Origin: Tribonema minus
Taxonomy: Eukaryota; Sar; Xanthophyceae; Tribonematales; Tribonemataceae
NCBI GenBank assembly: GCA_017506865.1
Contig: JAFCMP010000032.1
Location: forward strand, 139,001-203,000
Direction: 5' to 3'
Length of the DNA stretch: 64,000 bases
The position numbers were made by a program, and so were the translations under genes. Under the pieces are notes generated by a model. The model was given only the letters and a program-made list of their open reading frames with translations. It did not search any database and was not told the DNA's origin. The number at the start of each line of letters is the position of its first letter. Within the stretch, counting starts at the first letter, position 1. This document shows positions 23,101 to 33,804 of the stretch, piece by piece.

Positions 23101-24924
23101 CATGCACTCTGGGTGATCAGATAAGGGTCAGAGTCCATGATAGGGTCAGGGTGAGAGTTGGGATCAGGTCTAGGTATAGGGCTGGGGTTGAGGTGAGCTC
23201 ACTGGTATGAGAGCTATCACCGTCAGCGCAAGACCTGCTCCCACTGCTGAACCCACAACCGGCGAGTCGACTGCTGCACTGGCAGGTCAAGAGTGGGCTC
23301 GTAAGAATCAGGGTTAACGGTAAAATTAGGGTCAGTTTGAGTCAGAGTCAGGGTCAGGGTCAGGGTCACATTTGGGGTTAGGGATAGGGTTAGATGTAGG
23401 AAAAATTCACACAGACAGTGAGTTGACCGCTATGAAATACCAATTTTTATCTTGTACAATTCGCTCACCGCTTTCAAGAAGGCAGGAGCCAGCTGGTCAA
23501 TCTCACCTGCAGACCATGCAGAGGCTGAATAACGTTTCTATCCTTATTTCTGACGAGCATCAAAACCACCTCAGGAAGCATCTTGAGCATTGCATTTGTC
23601 ATAATAATAGGCGCTTGGAGCATCTGTACCCATTACAAAAAAATTGCTTAAAGTTGCAGACACATCTGTCACATCCAGTATGCACCAGCTGGTGTGGCTG
23701 GCACTGAACACCCAGTGGTGCACGTCACCATCGCCGCCTTGTGCCTCTGGGCCTTCTGGATCTGAGCAGCGGCAGAGTGCAGAGTACACTGTGAGAGAGT
23801 ACAGATTGCACAGCACTCAGTTCACAGCGCAGCACAAATTACACTGTGAGAGAGTACAGAGTGAACAGCACTCGGTCCGCAGCGCAGCGGCGGCGGTGAC
23901 ACTGCACGGGCACTGCCGCAGGATGGCAAATAGATGCACCATGCGCAGGCACTTCCAAACGCGTCTGAACCTGGTACAGCGCCCTGTTGGGCCATGCGCG
24001 GGGCTCACGTACATGGTCAGGCGAGCTTATTATGTTGAATGAAGACAACAGGCTGCCATGCTTCACACTTGCACAACAAGGAAATACCATTCCCGTGTGC
24101 TGTTCATCACTACTCTCTTGCATTGCAAAAAAGCGCAGATGTCAATGCAAGCATTACCACACGAAGTCCACGTCTCTCTAGGTTGACGATGCTCAACAAT
24201 CAGCTGAATGCCCACACACCGCCACTCAGTAGGCTATTTCTGTGTACCTCACAGTGCTGTACTTGCAATGCTCAACTGATGACGTGCCTCGCCGCACCCC
24301 ATTCGCGGTCCCGCAGACGCTGCAGCGGCCGTCAGGTATCACATCTACAGCTCATCAACGACCGCAGCGCCGACAGCTCCCTGTCAACCAAGAACCACAA
24401 ATAGACATACATACACGCATACATACATACATGCATCGCCTTCCACTTCACAAGACTTGTGATGCTCAGCTGGTGATGTGCCCTACCCCACAGACGCCGC
24501 AGCAGCCACCAAGTACCACATCTACAGCTCGATCGACAACCGCTGCGCCGACAGCTCCCTCTCCGCCACCGCCATCTACACCGGCACCTACAGCACTGGC
24601 ACGGCGCAGCAGTGGACCTGGTCTAGCGCTGGCGAGGTCAGACCTATCTATCGATCGGGCCTGTGCCTGACGCTCGCCGTGGGTACGTATGACGCGGTGT
24701 ACGATACCTACCAGGTGACGGTGGCGCCGTGCGCAGGCAGCGCTCAGCAGCGGTGGTACGTCATCGAGGCATGGGCGGGGTCGGGCAGGTACCTCATCGT
24801 CAGCCAGTACGACAGGGCGGGGGTGATGGACTACGCGTGGTACTCCGCGTACGCGGGCAAGGGGAACCTCTTCTACAGCCGCCGCGTGCACGGCGGCAGC
24901 AGCCAGCTGTGGTACTTCAGCTAG
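15785..24924 (+). CDS. Secreted M12B/reprolysin-like zinc metalloprotease with ricin-type lectin tail, 8 exons
   Basis: Exons 15785-16052, 17045-17163, 18071-18203, 19952-20297, 20730-21021, 21558-21684, 22594-22866 and 24494-24924 join in frame to 662 residues. A basic-hydrophobic signal peptide (MRRRRDVAILLLASYASLADA) points to secretion. After a presumed propeptide, the catalytic domain (about 270-450) shows VEIAVVWTPAAE, FAILNDAFTAS, VYMGRVQYTES and DLVQLIVAPG, then HELGHNFGAGHD with zinc ligands His396, His400 and His406 and catalytic Glu397. FSTPYRLTW and a VANFR motif follow. This order matches reprolysin-like metzincins, many of them bacterial. The Met-turn position reads SVDAY instead of the usual SVMAY. 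Residues about 520-662 form a QxW-type (ricin B) lectin domain (QQWTW, GLCLTL, QVTVAPC, QQRW). A Gly/Ala run near residue 235 looks like a linker. The borders of exons 6-7 are the least certain. Confidence 0.85.
16170..16275. repeat. Short tandem duplication in protease intron 1
   Basis: CGAGTAGGATGTGTTGCTGC occurs twice about 60 bp apart with similar flanks. Confidence 0.6.
16700..16890. repeat. Tandem duplication in protease intron 1
   Basis: Two imperfect units of about 90 bp share CAGCCCTG, TCTGAGT, CCTTGCTGCAAC and GCACAACTC. There is no match to a coding exon, so this is a plain intron duplication. Confidence 0.7.
17443..17476 (+). repeat. Interstitial telomere-like repeat (TTAGGG)
   Basis: About five TTAGGG units, one of them shortened, inside intron 2 of the protease gene. 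This is among the cleanest of the dispersed telomere-like tracts in the window. Confidence 0.9.
20405..20482 (+). repeat. Echo of protease exon 5 start
   Basis: In intron 4, about 330 bp before exon 5, a segment encodes AIANQFAILNDAFTASAV-like sequence (ATTGCCAACCAGTTTGCGAT) that closely matches the start of exon 5 at 20758-20810. It then runs into CCCTAACCC telomere-like sequence. It lacks a clear acceptor. Confidence 0.85.
21692..21835. repeat. Tandem repeat in protease intron 6
   Basis: Three partial units carry GGCAAAATT(T/C)TGAAT followed by AACTTCCATCAAGA and GGGCATAAGCTTC. There is no exon match. Confidence 0.75.
22838..23400 (+). repeat. 197-bp-period echo array of protease exon 7 end
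   Basis: The end of exon 7 (coding ATPAPTAAPTT) and its donor at 22867 recur with donor-like sites at about 23064 and 23261, so both steps are about 197 bp. Each intron unit also carries GCACTCTGG-type sequence and a run of decayed TTAGGG repeats (22921-22985, 23120-23190, 23310-23400). The first copy keeps a usable GTCAGT donor; in the second, GT has become GC. Confidence 0.88.
24296..24395 (+). repeat. Echo of protease exon 8 start
   Basis: A copy of the acceptor and first 75 or so bases of exon 8 (CAG|ACGCTGCAGCGGCC, then TATCACATCTACAGCTC) lies about 180 bp before the real acceptor at 24494. A small deletion relative to the real exon shifts its frame. Confidence 0.88.
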
Positions 24925-25787
24925 AGCGCTCTCGGTGAAGGAGAGTCACCACATGTGAAGTTGCGCGCTGTTGGTGGAAGCGGCCGGCAGTCGCTCCCGC
25001 GGCGCGCATGCGGCACTGCGAAGCGCAGTAGAATAGCAGTGCAGCTGATATCTGTGTACACGGGATCAGAGGTTTTGGCGATTCTGGCACCAATTGGAGC
25101 CAAAGACAGGGGGCCACCAAGGGGGTGGGAGGGGTGGGGGATTGGGGGGGGGGGGGGAGGGGGGGGGGGGTAGCGGGCGTGGTCAGTCATGCTCTTGTTT
25201 GCAAGCACATCAGCTGTGCTGGCTTGCTGTGGCATCTTGCTGTTGCATAATCACAACAAGCCAGGTATGTATGTACAAAGTCATGCCTACAGGAGTCCTA
25301 GCAGTACGTACACAACGCCTTGCCCACAGCTTACAAGTTTGCGCTGAATACAGTTCCAAAAGCAAAAGCGATTGCTGCGCATGCCGCGTCAAGCTGTATG
25401 ATTTTCGCTGCATTGCGTGTCAATGCTTGCGCCCTTGAAGCAATGTTCAAAAGCGGTGGAGCTGGGCGGCGTTAATGCGGGTCTGTTTGAGGGGAGTGCT
25501 GTAGCTTTGCAGGGTGTTCCTCCTTTTGTGTGCGCCATAGTTGCTTGCTAATTTGTAGGGGTAGATGTGGGGTGCAGGCTGCGGCGTGCAAGCTCTGCAT
25601 GCTGCATCCTGGAGTGACAACTAGGTTAGCGGAGCGCTTGCACAGCTGCAAGTGCAGAATTTGCAAAAATACATTTGAACCACTCCCAAATTGTCAGATG
25701 CCATTGTATCAAGCAGATTGATTCAGCTGACTAGTCTACTCACATTTGGCCACAGCTACAGAAAGAGCTTTCATTTGCACAGAAGCA

Positions 25788-26245
25788 CCAGTATCATTGA
25801 CTCTGTGCACAGGCGGCGCTGACAGGCGCAGTGTGCGGCACAATTGTAGCGTACAACATGAATAGATGGTCGCCAAAACGACGATATCGTCCATATGACA
25901 ACATCAAGTCATCCGACAAACAAAGACATCACCGGCGGATCAATGTACGTGGCAACGGCGCGCAAGAAGAGAGCCTCGGCTGCGGAGATATCAGAAGGTC
26001 ATCCGAAGCAGCAATCCTTGCCAAGGAAAACATCAACAGAAAACATACGACTTCAATATGAAATTATCAGCATGCAGCAATGACTATAAAATCAGGATGC
26101 GCGGGCTCCTCCCCGCCAGCTCCAGCTGTGCGCCCAGGTGGTCAATGCAACGCATTTCGACCTGTACGATTGTCGTACAGGTTGAAATGCGTTGCATTGA
26201 CCACCTGGGCGCACACAGCGCCAGCACTGCTTTGCAACCGGCCTT
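25788..26245. mobile_element. Dispersed repeat copy A, possible non-autonomous transposon
   Basis: About 360 bp of this region (outside the hairpin) matches the two ends of the longer copy at 52530-53910: GTGCACAGGCGGCG and TGTGCGGCACAATTGTAGCG at the left, then ACGACGATATCGTCCATAT, CAATGTACGTGGCAACGGCG and GTCAGGATGCGCGGGCT-like sequence at the right. Copy A lacks roughly 1 kb of the interior of copy B, as in internally deleted derivatives of DNA transposons. I could not find terminal inverted repeats or a transposase, so the class is unknown. Confidence 0.6.
26127..26215. repeat. Near-perfect 89-bp hairpin (43-bp arms, 3-base loop)
   Basis: Left arm 26127-26169 and right arm 26173-26215 are inverted repeats over 43 bp with one mismatch (a G-U pair in RNA). 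The loop is TTG. The hairpin interrupts dispersed repeat copy A: the right flank CGCCAGCACTGCTTTG matches copy B (CGCCAGCGCTGCTTTG near 53900), which has no hairpin. It therefore behaves like an insertion. No protein is encoded. Confidence 0.9.
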
Positions 26246-26808
26246 GTCTGTATCCGTCAGGTTATGGGGCACCACAGCAAAGGCAGCATCGGCTGACAAA
26301 TTATTCAGGAGACAACCTCAGCGTGCTCGTGCTCAGGCGTTCGTGCCGAGCAGCCCTCATGCGCATTGAACAGGCGAGCCACGTGGTTCCCATGAGAGCA
26401 ACTGCGGCAATATCCAAACTACTGTGGCTCAACCATCACTATATCCTGCGAGCACAAGCAGACAGCGCATGCACCAACCAGGCACTGCACATGTAAGGTT
26501 CCAAGTTTACATTAAGAACGATTTGACAAAAATCTACATTGCTGCTGTCCATGGGTGTACTTCGAAGTATGTTACATATACGCCAGCACAAAATCTTCTG
26601 GCACTAAACCAGCCATTCATGCGAAGTCATTGTTGGCAGGATACAAAGGCATAGGCTGGCAGCCCAGCATCTGAATTGACGGGCAGACCAAGCGAATTTT
26701 AGGATAATCACGCCACTTGAGATACCGGACAATCACGCCGCTTCAAGCGGCTTGTGCACCCAGCAGAGCCATGTAGGGCGCTGCGAAAGAATTTCTGTGC
26801 GGCAGCGG

Positions 26809-29800
26809 CTACGGGCCATAGGCCGCTCTCGAGCTGGCTGCAAAGCTGCCGATATCGGCTGCTCTTCGGCTAGCCTCAAAGCCACCGTGGAAAAATGATC
26901 TGCTCGCACGCGTTGGCTCTATCACCTCTTGCACCTGCTTCTTTGCCCTACCACGGGCAGCCTGCCACGCCATCGCAACCACAATGGCGCCCGCTCCTAC
27001 CGCCGCCAGGGCCAGGTTCAGCCACATGAGACCATAGGCGGTACCATCGTAAACGGCGGCAGACGCCATGGACACAAGCTCCACCACGCGATATTTGCCG
27101 TAGCCCAGTGCAAAAGCGCTCGTCCACGCGAACGTGCTCTTGGTGCCGTCGACATTGGAGCCGCGCGCGGACAGCTCCGACACCACAAGCAGCAGCGTCG
27201 GCGTGAGCACGACGAAGACCGAGAGCGCCATAGTCAGCACGCGTGCCAGCCACTTAGGCATGGCCTTGCCGAAGACGTGCATCACCTCGCTCCGGCTCGT
27301 GTATGCCGCGATGAGCGAGACGCACGTGAAGACTATATTGAAGAGCGCGCCGGACGTCGTCAGCGTCGTGTCCATGACCACCATGTCATTTGCCGCAGCG
27401 CCCGCGAGCAGCACCGCCGCCGTCTGCACGACGTTGTCGATGCCCGAGCGCAGCGCATCTGCAGTGGCGCGCTCGTAGCCGACAAAGCTGCGTGGTACCG
27501 TCATGTTGGCCCAGCTGACCTGCGCCACAAAGTCGGGTAGGTGTCAACGTGAGGGCAACAGGTGAGCAAGATTAGAAGGTCAAGGTGAGGCCAGAGGTGC
27601 GGTCGAGACTTGAGCTTTGCACGGCGTCCGTGGTGACTCACTCGCTCGTGGGCGATAAAGCTGCACGGCACTGTGACAGTCATGTTGGCCCCGCTGGCCT
27701 CAGGCTGTACCAACTTGAAGGAAATGAGGCACAACCTGTGTCAGCCCTACTTGGTAGTGCGCAGACTTGAGGGACACTGCAGCCAGACTATGGTACTTGT
27801 ATACATACTAGGTACGACGTCGTGCGCACTGCTCACATTCTTCATTATGTGGCTCACTGGGGCTGATCCAGCAGAAGCTGTATGGACGGTCCAATGAGTC
27901 GGTGCTGGCGTCTAGGGCTACAGTCCGGCTACAGTCAGGCTCGATGCGAATTTGAAGGCAGGGCCCAGCCAGAGTTGCGGTTACGACTCCCGAGCCGGAT
28001 CCTAGCTTTGAACGCAAGTGCAGATAATCCAATGGGCGCTCATACATAGCTGACCGCAGCAGCAGCAGCTGCCCAGCGCTGTCAGCTGCAGCAGGCTGAG
28101 CAAGCGCTGCATCAGGAAGACAGAGCAAACATTAGGCATACTACAAACAGACAAAGAATGAGGAACTGCCAGCAATTACTAGTAGAGACCTGGGGTGTGC
28201 GGTTGCATTGGCAGTGCGGGTGCACCAGTGAAAACAGCCACCCGCCCCGTGGGCAGTGCCTCGCCAGGACTAGCTGGTGATTCAGAATCGGATGTGATGG
28301 AACCGGCATTCGCCCATCACCTGGCCAAGGTGTTCACGACGCTGCTTGTTGAGCCCGAACTGCTGCCGGAGCAATCGCAACGGCTTCTCCGCGCCGCGGC
28401 CCTTTCAGGCATAGGACAGAAGTGGCGTCCGATCGCCTGCTCCAGTGTCTGGCGCAGACTCCTCGGGTCCACAGCGGCACGGAGTGTCAAGGGCAAAATA
28501 TCGGGGCTGCTGGCCTCCATGTCGCAGTTTGGCGTAGGATACCGGTCTGGCGTCGAGCATGTGGCAGCACGCGCGCGCGTGTGGCACGAGCTGTATGGCA
28601 CCACAATCCAGCTGGACTGTGAGAACGCATTTAACAGTGTGGATCGCGCCGCCATTGTGCGGGGACTTATGCTCTTTAAGACTTCTGTCCGGAGCTGCTC
28701 CCGCACTTTGAGTCCGTATACTGTGGTGACACTGCCCCAGAGATGCGAGTGGAGGTGAACGGTGAAGCTCGCATTATCTGCTCCCACCTAGGGTGCCAGC
28801 AAGGGGACCCTCTAGGGCCGCTGTACTTTGCAGTGGCAGCGGCCTTCCTACACTCTTCTACCCTGATGGAGTGAATGCGACGCCCGGCAGTATGCCGGCC
28901 TACGGCCACAGCACAGCGGAACCGCCAGCCCCGCACTGCGCTTTCCTGGATGACCTCAACGTGCTGCAAGCTGCCTACTTCGACGATGCAGCGGCCGCTG
29001 GGGTGGCAGAGGTGATCCGTCGGCTTGCGGCAGGGGGCCTACGCGTTCGACCAGACAAGTCGCTGGCCATCGCCATGCGCGGCACAGTGTTTGATGAAGC
29101 GGCCAGAGCACGCCTGCGCGCCCTTGACATACCGTTTGTGGACACCACCATGCCAGAATCCAGTCAGGGCTTTACGTCGGTCGGGGTACCGGTAGGGCAC
29201 CCAGCCTATGTGCATGCTGCCATGAGCAAGCATCTTGTTGACGCAGGGACATGGCGATTGTCGTGGCAGCTAGCTGGAATGGCGCGGCATCACCTACAGG
29301 CAGCACAGTTCATTCTGCGCAGGTCACTGACGAAGCGCATGGGCTTCTTAGCTCGGGTCGTTGACACGGCTTTGAGTGAGACATGGCTGCACGCATTTGA
29401 CGGGTTCTGTGCATGGACGCTTGAACGCATGCTGCACCTGCACGGCTGCGCTACCGCGGCAGTCATGAAGTCACACCTGCTGGCCGCCTGCACTGCTGGT
29501 GACAATGAGGAAGCCAGCAGTGGCAGCGTGCTGGTATTGCCGCGCTTGGGCCCGCCAGAACTCACGGACATCGCAGTGCCACTGCGGGCGTCACGGTTGC
29601 CGGAGCGACGAGGCGGTCTGGGCATGCCGCTTTTGGGGCTACTGGCACCAGCCGCATACACGGCCCAGGCATGCACAACACTGCGGCCTGCAATAATTCA
29701 TGCCACTGTGGCAGCAGGGGCCCTGAGGCTCGGCACTGACGAACACGGCGCAGTCACCTGGTTCGCGCAGCACTCATGCGCAATACGCGAGGACCAGGGA

Positions 29801-32800
29801 CTGCCGCCAATCATCGAGGCCGTGCGACGCTCTACGCGAGCGCTGACAGCTGATGGCGGCGAAAAATCACGCACAGCTGTGGCCGAGCAGCTCCCAGCAT
29901 CGTTGCTACGGTGGGCAGCAGATACGACGGCCGCAGCGTCGACGCTCCCCACTGCGGTGCAAGCGATCTACGCCGCAACTGCCGTCACGGAGACGGGGAC
30001 CACTGAGCCAGCCCCACACACCCACGGCATTGTGCCTGGCGCCGAGGCGGCCGCTGCGGCGGCGACCATACCTGGCCCTCAAGCCGCTGCCGCGGCTGCC
30101 TCTTCCACGCCCGCTAAAACACAAACTAGCGCGGAAGAAAGCAGCTGCAGCGGCGGGCAGGAGGACGACGACAACGACTGGGAGGCCTATGCTGACGAGA
30201 TCTGCAGGAAGGTAGTGCCCCGCCGCCGGCGCGGTCACTTCACGCACGGACTACAAGCCGGCCTTTCAAATGTTCTTCGACGTCAATACGAGGACTGCCT
30301 GGTGGAGGACCTAGAGGCTGCCTCGGCTGGTGCCGTGGGCAAGCCGACGCAGGCTACACTTATTAGTGACTCGCGGGACACCAGCCGCCGCCGCCAACAG
30401 GCTAGCGCGCGGGTCCTGGCGCAGCTGCGCAGCCAGCGTGCGTCCGGGGCAATGGCGTGGATGAGCGTGCCACCCGCTGCCAATGACCGCCCGGGTGCGG
30501 CGCCCATGTCCAGTATGGCAGCAGCCACGATGAGTTTGGTTGCGATCTTTATAGACGGGTGGGGCATACAGGGCGAGGTGTGCCCATGGCGGTGCAGTGA
30601 CGTGAGCCCCACCTCCACGCATGCGATCAGCTGCCCCAGCCAGCACATACGGGGGCACAACGCGACACACACTGCCCAAAAGCGGTGCCTACAGCGCATC
30701 TTGAGACAGCACCATGATGTCTCTATTGTCCGCAATGAGGACGCTAGCGTCTTCAAGGTACCGGGGTATCGGGCGGACACAGTCATTGACCCAGGGTGTC
30801 TGCACTTTAGCAGTGCATACCGTAACAAGGGAATAGTGCTAGACACAAGTGTGCGCGCGCCCACAGCGAGCTCGTACCTGACAGGCAAAACAAATGCCTC
30901 GAACACGGACGGCTATGCTGCTGGGGTGGGGGAGGACGCGAAGGTCAAGCACCACACCGGCACCTTGACGTCATCTTGGGCTTTTGTGCCATTCGTGCAG
31001 GAGTCGTACGGACGGCTGGGCAAGCAGACAAGCCTTTTTGTTAAGGAGTTGGCAATGCACTCAGCACTGTGCTCAGGGGGGGGGAAGGCAGATGTGTTAC
31101 GCAAGGCCGGGTTAGCTAAGCGTCAGATCCACATTGAGCTGAGCATATCGCTGGCGCGGGAGTTGGCGGAGCGCGTCATGGCATACACACGTGGAGCGCG
31201 AATGCTGGGCTGTGTTGCGGCGCCGGTATCCAAACTCCTAGGGCACAGCGCAGACTAGGCTGCTGCGTTGACGCAAGCTTTTCGATTGCATAGGCAACCC
31301 GGCCTCCCTTGGGCCTTTATAAATACAAGTCCATACGTACGGGTGTTGACTGTGAGAAAGATGTTAAAACAGAAAACACGTACCGCAAGAAAAGGTTAAC
31401 ATAAACAGCCTATTTCTACTAAGTAGTAGGCTAGAAGGAGGGTACGTACAGCACAGCAGGGTTAGCAGCTTACCAGTGCGCATTCATAAAGCAATGAGCA
31501 GCTCACGCTACGGTAACCTCTGCGCCAGCTCTCCAAAACCGAGCGAAGCAGTTTGTGTGTGACAAGATGGATTGTCGGTGTAGATGCCAGTGCTGCCAAC
31601 GAGGCCATGTTGGCTTTTAATGTTGTTTTCTGGCAAAAATTATCGTGCGCATGCCAGGCCCCTCACTTGTATCACAATTGTCAACAAACGGTGCTAGTGC
31701 GTGATGCGTGCGAACAGCCAGTTGATTAGAGCACGCTCCCAGTAGATTGCAGCTGCTAGATAATATCGTCTCTAATGATATCATGTGCGGTCCGGATAGG
31801 GCACTTTGGTACAGGCGCAAGCCGCTTGCCGCAGCCTAGACGAATTTTTATGCAGATTGCTGCCTGGTTAACACATCATGGAATCACCTGCAACGCGGCA
31901 GCCATCTCAAGTCCAGACACAGAGCGCTTCAAACCGCCTGTCCCGGTGATGGGCCCCCACCCCAGCTGCGTCCACGTCCCCTCGCAGTCGTACGCATCCA
32001 GCGCCTCTCCTCCTGCGAGAGCAGACACTCTGGCAAGGCCAACTTTGGAGCCTACACTCGTTGGATATCCTGGTCCCATGCACCACGGCAGGTTGACAGT
32101 GTCATGGCGCTGCGTGGCCAGCACCGCCAGCTTTAGAATCGCCTGCGCTCCGGTCTTGGTCACAGGCGAATAACCGCCACCCTGGTTATCGTAGTCACCG
32201 TCCTGCATGGACAAATGACCGCTGGCGTCAGGCTGCAGTAGCTTGGTCTCCTGATGTTCCAGGCGACGATTGCTGCAGGGCCAAGCCTCAGCACAACCGA
32301 CCGGCCTGCACCGTTGTACCCATCCGCCGTGGGCACCATTGCGGAAATATCGTTTCCGATGCATGTGCCATGGTTGGAGTTGTAGCAGTTGCTGCGCCCA
32401 TTCCCTGACGTATCGGTGCTGGTGTACATGGTGCTGTCGCAAAGGAGGCAGCGGCCAAAGGCTGAGACACCGTACTCCCCGACTTGGTCGTCGGGATTTG
32501 TGTGAAGCATCCAGCTGTCATCCGCGGCCGCGCCTTCCGTGGCCACGAAGTACCCGGCAGCATCGTCTTCAAGTTGCTCCGGCGGCCACTGCAGATAGCC
32601 CTGAGTGAAGTACGAATCGAAGATGTACATCTGCGTGGGGACGCAATCGTAGGAGGTGTCCCAGCCGTTTGCATCCATCCAGTCGTGCACGAAATTCAAT
32701 ATACTGACACACTTGCCATTGGCGGCTAGGTACGTGCCCATCCGCAGGCCACTGAGGTCAAGGTCGCCGCCTGCCAGTCCAAGGGTAGTGGACATTTGGA

Positions 32801-32837
32801 GAGTGTGAGCGCGCACAGTCGTGGGTGCAGCTGTGAC
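26809..32837 (-). CDS. Unrecognised secreted/membrane protein, several minus-strand exons
   Basis: I do not recognise the family. Supported coding blocks on the minus strand are 32837-31888, 28095 to about 27890, and a last exon 27519-26809 ending in a stop. The first block looks extracellular (Cys-, Asp- and Gly-rich, e.g. CVSILNFVHDWMDANGWDTS and GNGRSNCYNSNHGTCIG); its frame changes by one base near 32260, which may be a short intron, a sequencing error or a lesion. It ends at a good donor (CAG|GTGATT). The last exon (236 residues) has three or four hydrophobic spans (about 56-75, 92-118, 133-158, 163-188), then a basic stretch, as in a multi-pass membrane protein. A LINE copy lies antisense between the first and second blocks. 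Exon joins are not all resolved; the first exon may lie far upstream. Confidence 0.45.
27640..27725 (-). repeat. Echo of the start of the last membrane-gene exon
   Basis: On the minus strand this segment reads EASGANMTVTVPCSFIAHER, matching the start of the real exon at 27519 (VSWANMTVPRSFVGYER) about 175 bp downstream. It has an acceptor-like TACAG before it and a GTGAGT donor-like site after it. Related LLQPDASG and LAQPAAAD segments occur near 32240 and 28100. Confidence 0.8.
28219..31340 (+). mobile_element. LINE copy 1, 5'-truncated and frameshifted
   Basis: This copy is nearly identical to the 3' three-quarters of the LINE at 47.5-51.6 kb, starting at GGTGCACCAGTGAAA and ending in the common tail TATAAATACAAGTCCATAC-GTAC. 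It carries part of the reverse transcriptase, the Ala-rich linker, the zinc knuckle and the endonuclease-like domain. Compared with copy 2 it has an extra 8 bp near 28678 and an extra 2 bp near 28851, which break the reverse-transcriptase frame, and an in-frame 3-bp insertion near 30718. The downstream frame stays open to a stop at 31256-31258. It lies antisense in an apparent intron of the minus-strand gene. The very low divergence implies recent insertion. Confidence 0.9.
31341..31887. other. Presumed intron of the minus-strand gene, downstream of LINE copy 1
   Basis: No coding signal seen. It includes a small inverted repeat around CTACTAAGTAGTAG (31417-31430). Confidence 0.4.
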
Positions 32838-33437
32838 CTTGAGCACACAGTCATGCAGAGGTCTTGGGCAGCTGCAAGGCTGCGCAGTCTTAGTGTTAGG
32901 TTGATCTTGCCGTTGCTGGCAATGTGCCATGAATCACAAGGCACAAGACTGCCTTGTCTTCAAGTTACATGCTGTGTAAGCCTCTGTTGGGCCAGTCTTA
33001 GAACAGTGTCCGCCAAGACCGGCTATACAGTGCACACCAATCCATACGACATTGAATTCAGTCCTCCCCTGTTGTGGCATGAGGCACTCAGGTCTCATCC
33101 AAGCAGCCTCTGCCGCTGATGAGACCCCCCGTCTTCTGATCTGTGATCTACGGTAGACATGTAGGGTTGGCATATCCGTATCTGGTATGTTGTACACATA
33201 CATACGCTCACGTATACTACTCGAATTTGAGCACCTGAGCTGCAGAACACTGTCAGCTTCCCCATACAAGCATTTCAAGTGCACATATATGCGACATACG
33301 CCTAATTAAGCAAATGACCGTAATACCGGTGATGTGGTGCTGAGTGTATCTCAAAAGGGGTTATACTGTGCAAATGTATGCAGGCCCTTAGTTCTTCGCT
33401 TGCGTGTGAGCGCTACAGAATTCAACGTGACACTGTA
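32838..33437. other. Presumed intron sequence before the LTR element
   Basis: No gene recognised. It ends at CTGTA, the last four bases of which match the sequence beyond the far LTR and look like the LTR element's target duplication. Confidence 0.4.
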
Positions 33438-33804
33438 TGATACAGCAAAACGGCCTGGCTTCCATGCTGCCAAAGGCAGATGGGCTGTAGTGCTGCTGGC
33501 GAGACCAAGTTGCAGCCAACGTGCTGGACAATCATTAGCAAAGCAAGAGAAATGAGACACACCTCTGTGGACATGGACTGAAGGCCACTTGAATGGCTCA
33601 GCTCCAGAAAGGCTTGCTGTCTCCCAGCAGGATATCTCTCTTGCCCAGGGCCAGAACCAAGAGTGAGCAAAAGGGCCTTGTCCTCAAGTGCTGGCCAGGA
33701 CTTGAAGTTGAAGAACGGCCCGGGTCCCAGGAATGGTCCGGTTCTAGAACGACTCCCCTGGTGCTCTGTACTGAACTAGCACAGAAAACAGAGAGCTTGT
33801 ATCA
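33438..33804 (+). repeat. Left LTR (367 bp)
   Basis: Direct repeat of 37273-37639 with TGATACA...TGTATCA ends. Confidence 0.9.

Larger units (their letters stand above)
24925..26808. other. Intergenic region between the protease and the minus-strand membrane gene
   Basis: No gene recognised. It holds a G run (25145-25171), a dispersed repeat copy with an inserted hairpin (25788-26245), and a short direct repeat of an AATCACGCC motif near 26700-26745. Confidence 0.5.

Noticed and set aside
22374-23138. Minus-strand open frame of 254 codons
   Set aside because: Antisense shadow of protease exon 7 and its repeat array; no family resemblance.
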